Source of the DNA: CALODL01 sp942492115 | GTDB lineage: Bacteria > Planctomycetota > Phycisphaerae > UBA1845 > CAIVHJ01 | NCBI GenBank assembly: GCA_942492115.1 | Contig: CALODL010000027.1 | Coordinates: 62,001 to 126,000, forward strand | Reading direction: 5' to 3' | Length of the DNA stretch: 64,000 nucleotides | Shown: positions 17,704 to 25,232 of the stretch, piece by piece | Numbering within the stretch: position 1 is the stretch's first letter | Layout: each line of letters starts with the position of its first letter | Made by a program: the position numbers and the translations under genes | The notes under the pieces: generated by a model | What the model saw: the letters and a program-made list of their open reading frames with translations, nothing else | What the model was told of the DNA's origin: nothing | Database searches by the model: none

Positions 17704-17793
17704 CTATGCGCTGCGCACCCTCCCCAGGTAATCCCTCGGATCACTCTGCTCGCTATCGGGCAATGGTGAAGGTTGTGCTGCGTATACGATCAT
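17704..17793 (-). CDS. possible 29-residue peptide, element B
   Basis: ATG at 17791-17793, TAG at 17704-17706. Its last residues (QSDPRDYLGRVRSA) match the end of the element A peptide, while the N-terminal halves do not align. Coding status is uncertain. Confidence 0.3.
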   Translation of the reverse strand: MIVYAAQPSPLPDSEQSDPRDYLGRVRSA

Positions 17794-17872
17794 GCTGCAA
17801 ATATAGCCTGTGATTCGAGTCGAAGCAAAAAGAAACTTTGAAAAAGTCGTGCTTAGAGATGTGCCGACGCGC

Positions 17873-19429
17873 TTACTCGTGTGCACCCACATGAATGGCG
17901 ACCCGATCCGTTTCCGTGGGTGCAATCATGACATGATCGATTGATGAGAATAGAAAAGTGCGATGTGCAGGATCGCTGACATCGTGGAGTAGTTCGATGG
18001 TGAATGTCCCGCGCGCCTGCTGAGTGGCCAGGAAAGTGAACGTCGCCAGGTATGCCACGGGTGCTGTCGGCAGCCCGTGCTCATCGCGGCCCACGAGCAG
18101 CTGGCCCGTGGTGATGTTGTACGCGTCCCAATAGCCGTGGCCGGCGAATACGTGATCGCGTGCACCGGGCTGGGCGGCCTTCGTCCGCCGTTGACCGCGT
18201 TGAGCACGGTCGTCACGTCGGGGCGCGGTCTCCGCGGAGACGCTGATATCGATTAATCGCAAATGCCCGGACGACCCGCCACTGCTTCTCAAGTGCAGTT
18301 GGTATCCGCGGAGATCATCGAGTGGGGCAATCAGCATGACATCGATGTCGATCAGATCACCTGGTGCCACCACCGTATCGGAAGGCCATAGTGCAAGCCG
18401 CGTCGTGACCGTGTCCTTGCTGTCTATGGACACGACAGGAGCTGGGCCACCCAGTGGACACGTGCATGACGTCGCGTTGGCGAATGCGTTCAATGCTGCA
18501 AACGCATCATTGCCATCGCAGATGCCATCGGGCACACACGAGCCGAAGGACCCGCCCGGGTCGACATTGAATGCAGCAGGCGCGGCGTCTTCGCAGGGGA
18601 ACGTCGATGGCGGGGGTGTACTGGGATCGACATTGGCGAAGCAATTGAGAATCGCGAAGCGATCGTTGCCATCCGCCGTCCCATCGGGTGAGCAGTTGCC
18701 GAACTGGCCACCGACATCGGCAAATACGATGTCGGTCGGGTTGCATTGGCCTTCGGTGCAGGCCCACCATATGCAATTGTCATCACGAACACCATTGTTG
18801 TCCACATCAGCACAATCACCCGTGGTCAGGCACGGCAGCCCTTCGCCGACGTTGAACGATGTGCCGATGAAGTCGATGTCACGTGGTGCAAGATTGACGG
18901 CCTGGCCGGTGATCGCCGTTCCCGCGAAGAGGTTGTCGGCGTCGGTGACAGTGATGGTGACTGGACCGCGTGCGTCGGTCGCCTGCATTTCAATGGTGTC
19001 GACCAGCAGCCATTCATTGACGCCAAGGTTGTCAATTGGCGGGATGCCCTGGCACCCTCCGGCGTCGTCGATGACCCCGAGGCCGTTGTCGATGGTTGTT
19101 GGCACGAGATTGAGCGGCAACAGCGCACTGTCGATGACCGCCGTCGCCTCTGCGCGCACGGGCGGGTCGAAAAACATATCAACGTAGACACAGGCCAGGC
19201 CACTCAGCGGCGGTGCCGAGTTCGTAGCCCAGATCTCGATATAGAAGGTCGATGAAGGATCAACTGCGGTGAGCGATTCCGGAGGATTTGTTCCGGGATA
19301 TGTTTCGCTGCCGGGTGGAGTGGGCGCGGTCGTGACCACGGCTGCGATGCGCGCGACTTGCCCCTCGGCCCAAACACCCGTTGGAAGGAGTCCAAACAAG
19401 ATAACGGCGCGTATCAGGCCTGCGTTCAT
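17873..19429 (-). CDS. secreted protein with dockerin-like calcium repeats and a cohesin-like C-terminal domain
   Basis: 518 residues; ATG at 19427-19429 with GGGAG upstream, then a signal peptide (LIRAVILFGLLPTGVWAEG). The N-terminal third is a beta-sandwich-like domain (TFYIEIWATNSAPPLSGLAC...). The middle carries two dockerin-like motifs in a Cys-rich frame: SPDGTADGNDRFAILNCFAN and VPDGICDGNDAFAALNAFAN. The C-terminal part (DLIDIDVMLIAPLDDLRGYQ, later TGQLLVGRDEHGLP) resembles a cohesin-type sandwich. The same middle-plus-end module occurs at the C-terminus of the metalloprotease at 58353-62780. A basic stretch (RRDDRAQRGQRRTKAAQPG) interrupts the last domain. It probably has an extracellular adhesive or scaffold role; no catalytic motif was seen. 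Confidence 0.85.
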   Translation of the reverse strand: MNAGLIRAVILFGLLPTGVWAEGQVARIAAVVTTAPTPPGSETYPGTNPPESLTAVDPSSTFYIEIWATNSAPPLSGLACVYVDMFFDPPVRAEATAVIDSALLPLNLVPTTIDNGLGVIDDAGGCQGIPPIDNLGVNEWLLVDTIEMQATDARGPVTITVTDADNLFAGTAITGQAVNLAPRDIDFIGTSFNVGEGLPCLTTGDCADVDNNGVRDDNCIWWACTEGQCNPTDIVFADVGGQFGNCSPDGTADGNDRFAILNCFANVDPSTPPPSTFPCEDAAPAAFNVDPGGSFGSCVPDGICDGNDAFAALNAFANATSCTCPLGGPAPVVSIDSKDTVTTRLALWPSDTVVAPGDLIDIDVMLIAPLDDLRGYQLHLRSSGGSSGHLRLIDISVSAETAPRRDDRAQRGQRRTKAAQPGARDHVFAGHGYWDAYNITTGQLLVGRDEHGLPTAPVAYLATFTFLATQQARGTFTIELLHDVSDPAHRTFLFSSIDHVMIAPTETDRVAIHVGAHE

Positions 19430-19722
19430 GTGCAATTCTCCCTGGCTCGAATTGGGACGATGCAGGATTGATCAGAACTCGATCATAGCGAAAGTTGTCG
19501 TCAGAATTCCAGAGCGAGTCGCTCCAGATCGTCCACAGGGGGTGCATCCCACTTTCTCTCCCGCTGGCCGCCAGGGGGTTGGGGGCTGGCAGTGCGGTCG
19601 GAGCCCGGGTCGAGAATATTCTCGGTTGGGCCGCCTCTGCCCCCATACCCAATACCCATCTCGTATTCCTTCCGGTATCCTCGGGGACGGCGATGACCTG
19701 CGTCTTCTCGAAAGGGCGAGAG

Positions 19723-20430
19723 ATGAAAGAAGCATTTCGGATAGCGCTGATCTGTGTCGTTTTGACGGTGACCGCAACAGCAGCCCAGGCGGAGATGCTG
19801 GTGGTGACTGTTCGGGGTGAAGTTGAGTTCAATCAGATCGGCTCTCCACCATTGGGCAATGCCAATCCTGGCGATGCCGTGACCGTAACGTTTCTTCTCG
19901 ATTCGAACAGTTTCGTCGACAGCCCGAACTTCCCGACACGGGGCTACGTCATCGATCAGGGTTCTTTCTCGGTAGCGCTCGGCTCTTCTTCGGTGATCGG
20001 TTTGCAAGACCCGTTCCCCGGAGGGCAGACACCATACTTTGTCATTCGAGACAATGATCCGGCTGTTGATGGCTTTCTATTATCGACTGATTTTCGGTTT
20101 CCTGTCGGCGTGCCGCTCGATCAGGTCGGTGTCTTCGGTAACTTCATCCAGGATTTTTCGGTCACTTACACCGGTGATACGCTTGCGTCTCTCGATATTC
20201 TGGACGCGGTGGGCGCTTACGATTTCACGAATCTTACCGTGTTTGGGTTCAACATCGAAGACGGCGCCTTCAAGCCGCTGGGCATCGTTTTCGAGGACTT
20301 GACCATCGAGAGCCAGGCGATCCCGACGATTTCGGAGTGGGGGATGATAGCTTTGGCGTGTTTGCTGATGTGTGCTGGTGCCCTCGTGGTGCGCCGGCGC
20401 ATGACCACTTCAGGAGCGGTCCCAGCCTGA
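19723..20430 (+). CDS. exported protein with IPTL-CTERM sorting tail
   Basis: 235 residues. The ATG at 19723-19725 begins a signal peptide (MKEAFRIALICVVLTVTA, ending AAQAEM). The body is an unclassified beta-rich domain (EMLVVTVRGEVEFNQIG ... NANPGDAVTVTFLLDSN), similar in style to choice-of-anchor domains. The C-terminus is a textbook IPTL-CTERM segment: IPTISEWGMIALACLLMCAG followed by ALVVRRR. Such tails are thought to direct sorting to the envelope and processing. Upstream is the divergent gene ending its start at 19429; the shared 290 bp are the likely promoter region. Function unknown. Confidence 0.88.
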   Translation: MKEAFRIALICVVLTVTATAAQAEMLVVTVRGEVEFNQIGSPPLGNANPGDAVTVTFLLDSNSFVDSPNFPTRGYVIDQGSFSVALGSSSVIGLQDPFPGGQTPYFVIRDNDPAVDGFLLSTDFRFPVGVPLDQVGVFGNFIQDFSVTYTGDTLASLDILDAVGAYDFTNLTVFGFNIEDGAFKPLGIVFEDLTIESQAIPTISEWGMIALACLLMCAGALVVRRRMTTSGAVPA

Positions 20431-20542
20431 TCCGTCACCACGGCTCGGTCGCGTGCGCTGCCTGCCCCAAGAATGCAATTTCGCTAGAGCCATCATTGCT
20501 GCTGCACGAACCTTTCAGCCAATCCGTCTTGACTCCTGGAGT

Positions 20543-20581
20543 GGCAGAGCGAAAATGCCGCTGAACGACAAACTGCCCGGC
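20543..20581 (+). promoter_or_regulatory. candidate H-type pseudoknot in the metY leader
   Basis: GGCAG (20543-20547) can pair with CTGCC (20573-20577), and GCCG (20557-20560) with the immediately following CGGC (20578-20581). The helices interleave as in an H-type pseudoknot, with loops AGCGAAAAT and CTGAACGACAAA. The AGAGGA ribosome-binding site follows seven bases later. SAM-II and related riboswitches that control methionine genes have this general topology, but I do not see their full consensus. Confidence 0.4.
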
Positions 20582-20598
20582 TAACACAGAGGATATCC

Positions 20599-21876
20599 AT
20601 GAGCGAACACGGTTTTCATACGAAAGCGGTCCACGCTGGTGCAACCCCTGATCCCACGACTGGTTCTAGGGCCACGCCTATCTATCAGACGACATCCTAT
20701 GTGTTCAAGGATGTCGAGCATGCAGCGAGTTTATTCAATCTTCAGGAGTTCGGAAATATCTACTCGCGCATCGGTAACCCGACTGTCGATGTCCTGGAAC
20801 AACGCATCGCTGCTCTGGAAGGCGGGACCGCGGCGTTGGGCGTTGCTTCAGGGCATGCAGCCCAGATGATCGCTCTGCATACATTGATGGAATCCGGCAA
20901 CAATCTCGTCGCTGCGCGGCAGTTGTATGGCGGATCGATCAATCAGTTCGGGCATTCGTTTCGCAAGTTCGGTTGGGGCGTCAAGTTTGCTGACGTGCTG
21001 AAGCCTGAGGAGATCAAAGCCGGGATTGATGGCAACACCCGCGCTGTGTTCATTGAGAGCATTGCCAATCCCGGCGGTATCGTAACGGATATCGAGACCA
21101 TTGCCGGGATTGCCCATGAAGCCGGGGTCCCCTTGATTGTCGACAATACGTTCGGTACGCCCTATCTCTGTCGGCCGTTTGAGTTCGGGGCCGACATTAT
21201 CGTGCATTCGTGTACCAAGTTCATGGGCGGTCACGGCAATTCGATTGGCGGCGTGATCGTTGACGGTGGCACGTTTGATTGGTCTGCGAGTGACAAGTTC
21301 CCGACGTTGTCCCAGCCTTGTCAGTCGTACCACGGAATGAAGATCCACGAGACATTCGGGGGCATCGGATTTGCAATCGCCTGCAGGGCGCTAGGGCTTC
21401 GGGATCTCGGTCCGGCGCTGTCACCGATGAATGCGTTTCTCATCTTGACCGGGATTGAATCATTGCCGCTGCGTATGCAGAAGCATTGCGAGAACACCAT
21501 GGCAGTTGCGCGTCACCTGCTTGGGCATGACAAAGTCACATGGGTCTCTTATGCGGGGCTGCCGGAGGATCCGACCCATGCCAACATGAAGAAGTACTGT
21601 CCTCGCGGTGCGGGGGCGGTGTTCACGTTCGGGGTCAGGGGTGGATACGACGCGGGTGTCAGCCTGGTCAACAATGCCAAGCTGTTCAGTCACTTGGCAA
21701 ACGTCGGTGACACGCGGAGCTTGATCATTCATCCCGCATCAACGACGCATCGCCAGTTGGCCAAAGACCAGCTCGAGGCTGCCGGGGCCGGTCCCGATGT
21801 CGTGCGGCTGTCGGTGGGTATCGAAGACGCAGAGGATATCATTGCAGACCTCGACCAGGGATTGGCCAAGGTATAG
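20599..21876 (+). CDS. metY: O-acetylhomoserine sulfhydrylase (PLP-dependent, Cys/Met metabolism family)
   Basis: 425 residues, full length for the family. It catalyses O-acetyl-L-homoserine plus sulfide to L-homocysteine plus acetate in the direct-sulfhydrylation route to methionine. Diagnostic features are HTKAVHAGATPDPTTGSRAT at the start, the substrate-loop YSRIGNPTVDVLEQRIAALE, VDNTFGTPYLCRPFEFGADI, and the Schiff-base Lys207 in HSCTKFMGGHGNSIGG. The inserted segment around RALGLRDLGPALSPMNAFLI separates sulfhydrylases from cystathionine gamma-synthases. ATG at 20599 has AGAGGA six bases upstream. It stands alone, with no metX beside it. The leader may hold a pseudoknot regulator. Confidence 0.95.
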   Translation: MSEHGFHTKAVHAGATPDPTTGSRATPIYQTTSYVFKDVEHAASLFNLQEFGNIYSRIGNPTVDVLEQRIAALEGGTAALGVASGHAAQMIALHTLMESGNNLVAARQLYGGSINQFGHSFRKFGWGVKFADVLKPEEIKAGIDGNTRAVFIESIANPGGIVTDIETIAGIAHEAGVPLIVDNTFGTPYLCRPFEFGADIIVHSCTKFMGGHGNSIGGVIVDGGTFDWSASDKFPTLSQPCQSYHGMKIHETFGGIGFAIACRALGLRDLGPALSPMNAFLILTGIESLPLRMQKHCENTMAVARHLLGHDKVTWVSYAGLPEDPTHANMKKYCPRGAGAVFTFGVRGGYDAGVSLVNNAKLFSHLANVGDTRSLIIHPASTTHRQLAKDQLEAAGAGPDVVRLSVGIEDAEDIIADLDQGLAKV

Positions 21877-21877
21877 A

Positions 21878-23371
21878 TCAGCGTCCGCCGAACGCTGCAT
21901 TGAATGCCGAGTAGTCCACCCGGTCGACGACTTCGTCGCCATTGCGATCCGTGTACCGGCAGTCACCGGTCCCCACGGTCGCATCACCACCTGAGCACAG
22001 TTGGAAGTCTGCAAAATCAAGCAGGTCGACTACGCCGCTGTCATCGAAGTCGCCAAAGTCTGCGCATCCGGTGTCGAAACGGGCTGGCAGGTCGTCGTGT
22101 GGAAAGCACCGGCCGCCGGGTAACGCATCGGGAACGAAGCGTGCCATGTTTGGATCGAAGAGTGCGTCTTCGAGAAATGATACGAGGGCTGCAATGTCTT
22201 CGTCGGTCAGGCCCAACGGCACGAATTGAGTCGACAGGGTCGGTACGCTCTGGTCAGGGATGGCATCGTTCTTATACCGTACGACGTCATCCAGGGATGT
22301 CGCGGATCCGCCATGGAAGTATGGACCGGCATTTTTGAGTTGCCTGACCGTCATGGCCCTGAACTTGTACATGTCGTCCTCATGGTGAGTGACATCGAAC
22401 CGCCCGAGATTGTACTGTCCCGGTCGTACTGTCGGATGTTCGGCGACCCCGAGTGCGTAGAAAGCTGTCGAGCCCAGGGCGGGGCCGCCATGGCACGCGG
22501 CGCAGCCGGCTTTGCCAAAGAACAATTCTGCTCCATCGAGCTGTTCGTGTGTCATGGCGTAATCGTCGCCCGCAAGGAAGGCATCCCACGGCGACTGATT
22601 CGAAACCACTGTCCGCTCGTACGCCGAGATGGCTTTGACAATGTTGAACAGGTTGATGATCAGGAATGGCGGATCCCACGATTGTTCAGGGAATGCCGTT
22701 TCGAACATCGGAACGTACTCGTCCACACGCTGGAACCCGAGTTCGTTCATGCGATGGTTGTCGAACGCGATACGCACTTGGCGTTCGACCGGCGGTAGCT
22801 CGCCTGTGCCGAATTGGAACGCCGAACCGTTCCACTGCAGGGCCTCGAAGTAAGCCACCATATTGATCGACGGCGAGACGATGCCCGGGTTGTCCACGGC
22901 GTCGAGAGCGCTTTCCGGCGTGGTATCCTCGTCGATGGCCATGAGTGATGGAATCGCGGTGCGTCGTGCACGACCCTGGTTATCAATATGACCGCTTCCT
23001 CCGAGCCCGATCGATTGAACCTGGCCTGCGCGGAAGCCTGCTTCAACGAAGTGGCATGAGGCGCAGGACGCCGTTGCACGTGTTTCGTCGAACAACGATC
23101 CACTTGAGAACAGCGGATCGTGAAACAGCAGTTTGCCCAGTTCGACCTTGGCAGGTGTAATGGCGAATTCAGGGTCGAGACGTCCGTCCGGAAGCCGGGG
23201 TTGTGGGAGGTCGCTGATCGTGTCCGCTATGCGCAGGGTCGCGATATCACCGACGACACTATCAAGGTAGTCGCGCACGTCCTGCGCGTGGGCCGCGAGA
23301 TCACCCGCGGCAGCGGTGCTCACGCCGATGCCACACCACAGGGTCACAAGATAGATACGTGCAGATCGCAA
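21878..23371 (-). CDS. di-haem cytochrome c peroxidase (MauG/CcpA family) with a C-terminal dockerin-like domain
   Basis: About 497 residues if translation starts at the TTG at 23369-23371, which gives a signal peptide (YLVTLWCGIGVSTAAAGD). Longer frames to 23524 begin upstream of a likely promoter. Two c-type haem sites are present: CASCH at about 103-107 and CAACH at about 290-294. Family phrases include ELGKLLFHDPLFSSG, NMVAYFEALQWNGS, and MTVRQLKNAGPYFHGGSATS. The last 55 residues (DFGDFDDSGVVDLLDFADFQ ... DRNGDEVVDRVDYSAFN) are a type I dockerin-like calcium-binding pair, so the enzyme may dock to a cell-surface partner. The peroxidase would reduce H2O2 or oxidise a protein or cofactor in the periplasm. 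Its stop is one base from the convergent metY stop. Confidence 0.88.
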   Translation of the reverse strand: MRSARIYLVTLWCGIGVSTAAAGDLAAHAQDVRDYLDSVVGDIATLRIADTISDLPQPRLPDGRLDPEFAITPAKVELGKLLFHDPLFSSGSLFDETRATASCASCHFVEAGFRAGQVQSIGLGGSGHIDNQGRARRTAIPSLMAIDEDTTPESALDAVDNPGIVSPSINMVAYFEALQWNGSAFQFGTGELPPVERQVRIAFDNHRMNELGFQRVDEYVPMFETAFPEQSWDPPFLIINLFNIVKAISAYERTVVSNQSPWDAFLAGDDYAMTHEQLDGAELFFGKAGCAACHGGPALGSTAFYALGVAEHPTVRPGQYNLGRFDVTHHEDDMYKFRAMTVRQLKNAGPYFHGGSATSLDDVVRYKNDAIPDQSVPTLSTQFVPLGLTDEDIAALVSFLEDALFDPNMARFVPDALPGGRCFPHDDLPARFDTGCADFGDFDDSGVVDLLDFADFQLCSGGDATVGTGDCRYTDRNGDEVVDRVDYSAFNAAFGGR

Positions 23372-23425
23372 CAGAGCAGTTCCATGTTCATCAGTGCAGC
23401 GTGGCCTCCCGGTGGCCCGCGTTCT

Positions 23426-23431
23426 ATTATA
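23426..23431 (-). promoter_or_regulatory. possible -10 element of the di-haem peroxidase gene
   Basis: TATAAT on the minus strand, 55 bp upstream of the proposed TTG start. No good -35 hexamer at 17 bp. The remaining sequence from 23432 to 23705 shows no gene. Confidence 0.35.
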
Positions 23432-23705
23432 ACGCCTTCTTTTCCGAAACCGTTGCTCTTGCACTGGTTCGAAGAGTCTCCGGGCGTGACCGACGCTGGC
23501 GGCGACGGAGTTCCAGGGGCTCATCGAGGATCGCCTTATGGAGTTTGAGACTCGAATAAGGCCAAGTCACCATCTATCACGCACTTGGAAACCGCGGTAA
23601 GGGAACTCGGCCGCAAATTCTGCCGAGGAGGCAACTCTTAGACTTCAGCTAATGAGAGCTCGGTGTCGGTGACCCAGCCGAGAGGGTTCGATGGTGGAAT
23701 GGGAC

Positions 23706-25094
23706 TCAGGCCGATGTGATCGGGCTGCCGTGGGTGCGTTGCGGCGTAACCCGGTCGATCCGAACATTGACGAGATCACCAGGCCGAGCGGTGTGATCTT
23801 CGAAATGAATCTCAAAGTAGCGGTCGGCCCGCCCCGTGCACACGACGGCCCCGTCGCCCGTCGCGGATCTGCGACGCTCGACGAGGACACGTTCAGTGTG
23901 TCCGATGAATTGCGTACGATAAGTCAGAGACAGTTCACTCTCGAGTGCGGCCAGGCGGTTCATGCGTGATCTGATTTCGGTCGGCGGAATGAACTGTTGC
24001 TGCCAACGGGCCGCGGCCGTGTGATCGCGGGCACTGAATGGAAACGCATGGATCTTGCTGAAGTGCGCGTAGCGTGCCATATCGAGCGATGCCTGAAAGT
24101 CATCCTCCGTCTCACCCGGGAAGCCGACGATGATATCGGTGGTGATCGATGGGCGATCCAACCGTTTGGCGACCATGTCAATCATGGTCATGTAGTCGTC
24201 ACGTGTGTACTGCCGATTCATGCGCCTGAGGATGTCCGTTCCGCCTGACTGCAGCGGCAGGTGCAGATGGGGTACGCAAGCGGGATGGTTGGCGAGCACA
24301 TCAACGAGTGCGTCGTCGATGTCGCCCGGTTCGAGACTGGACAAGCGCAGGCGTTCGAGGCCATCGATGCGTGCAACACGCTGTACCAGCGTGGCCAATG
24401 GGGACGAGCCAGTGCCTCGGCGACGACGCAAGGCTGTATCTTGTCCGTACGCGCCCAGAAAGATCCCAGTGATGATGATCTCCTTGTGTCCTGCATTGAC
24501 CAGACCCTCGGCTTCACTGACCGCAATATCGACAGGTTTGGACTGCACATCGGGGCGCAATTGAGGGATGATGCAGTACGTGCACATCGCGTCGCAACCA
24601 TCTTGAATCTTGAGGTATGCACGCCGCTGGCCGGTGAAGCTGCGAACAGCAGTAGTCAGGCTGGCATGGTGTGAGGTCGGGGACGCCGACAACAGCGGCA
24701 AGCTGATGTGTGGTCCGTGGCCAGGTGTGTCGGGTCGGGCCAGGTATCCTGCAAGTTCCTGATCCACATCACGGTCGTGGCCCCACACCGCGACGACGCC
24801 ATCGATGTCACGTAGCGCGGCATTCTCGGCAGAGGCGTCGCAGCCCATGACGATGACCCGCGTGTGGCCACTGCGTCCTGAGCGTCGGGCCATCTGGCGG
24901 CTTTTGCGCGAAGCTTCGCGGGTGACGGCGCAGGTATTGACGATCGCGATGTCGATGGGCTCGCCATCGACGGCTGGGCGCAAACCGTGGGCTTCGAGGC
25001 GTTCGCGAACGAGTTGTGACTCGTAGTGATTGACTTTGCATCCCAGAGTACTGAGATCGTAAGTGCCTGTGCCGGAGTGTTGGGTGCTGGACAT
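23706..25094 (-). CDS. mtaB: tRNA t6A37 methylthiotransferase (radical SAM)
   Basis: 462 residues from the ATG at 25092-25094; another in-frame ATG lies nine bases upstream. Methylthiotransferase layout: N-terminal UPF0004 domain with three cluster cysteines (Cys19 in TLGCKVN, Cys55 in NTCAVT, Cys85 in VMGCDAS), radical SAM motif CDAMCTYC (Cys167, 171, 174), and a C-terminal TRAM domain. TLGCKVNHYES and the phrase YLKIQDGCDAMCTYCIIP are typical of the MtaB/YqeV branch, which converts t6A37 to ms2t6A37 in tRNAs reading ANN codons, rather than MiaB or RimO. It requires two 4Fe-4S clusters. It is a single gene, divergent from the lipoprotein gene at 25233. Confidence 0.92.
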   Translation of the reverse strand: MSSTQHSGTGTYDLSTLGCKVNHYESQLVRERLEAHGLRPAVDGEPIDIAIVNTCAVTREASRKSRQMARRSGRSGHTRVIVMGCDASAENAALRDIDGVVAVWGHDRDVDQELAGYLARPDTPGHGPHISLPLLSASPTSHHASLTTAVRSFTGQRRAYLKIQDGCDAMCTYCIIPQLRPDVQSKPVDIAVSEAEGLVNAGHKEIIITGIFLGAYGQDTALRRRRGTGSSPLATLVQRVARIDGLERLRLSSLEPGDIDDALVDVLANHPACVPHLHLPLQSGGTDILRRMNRQYTRDDYMTMIDMVAKRLDRPSITTDIIVGFPGETEDDFQASLDMARYAHFSKIHAFPFSARDHTAAARWQQQFIPPTEIRSRMNRLAALESELSLTYRTQFIGHTERVLVERRRSATGDGAVVCTGRADRYFEIHFEDHTARPGDLVNVRIDRVTPQRTHGSPITSA

Positions 25095-25232
25095 CACCCA
25101 CATGATACCGGTCCGCATACTCGATTCCCACCTGGAGAATATGAGTTTTGCAGGCGCTGCGGTTGTGTGATCTTAAGCCGCAGCTGTGCCAGGCCGATGT
25201 GGTTCGAGACGACAATATTAAGGAGATTGCTC

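Larger units (their letters stand above)
17646..17795 (-). ncRNA. candidate structured short transcript B (paired with element A)
   Basis: Minus strand order: hairpin GTGATCC/GGATTAC (17728-17744, one G-T pair), then GGGGAGG (plus 17719-17725), then a linker with GCGATT, then a terminator. This is the architecture of element A at 16868, and the distance from the shared TAG to the terminator stem (about 26 bp) is the same. It lies between the gene ending at 17873 and tRNA-Asp, so it could be the 3' end of that mRNA or an independent small RNA. Confidence 0.5.

Noticed and set aside
21878..23524. Longer form of the peroxidase starting at 23524
   Set aside because: The extra residues are Arg-rich, precede the signal peptide and lie upstream of the likely promoter.
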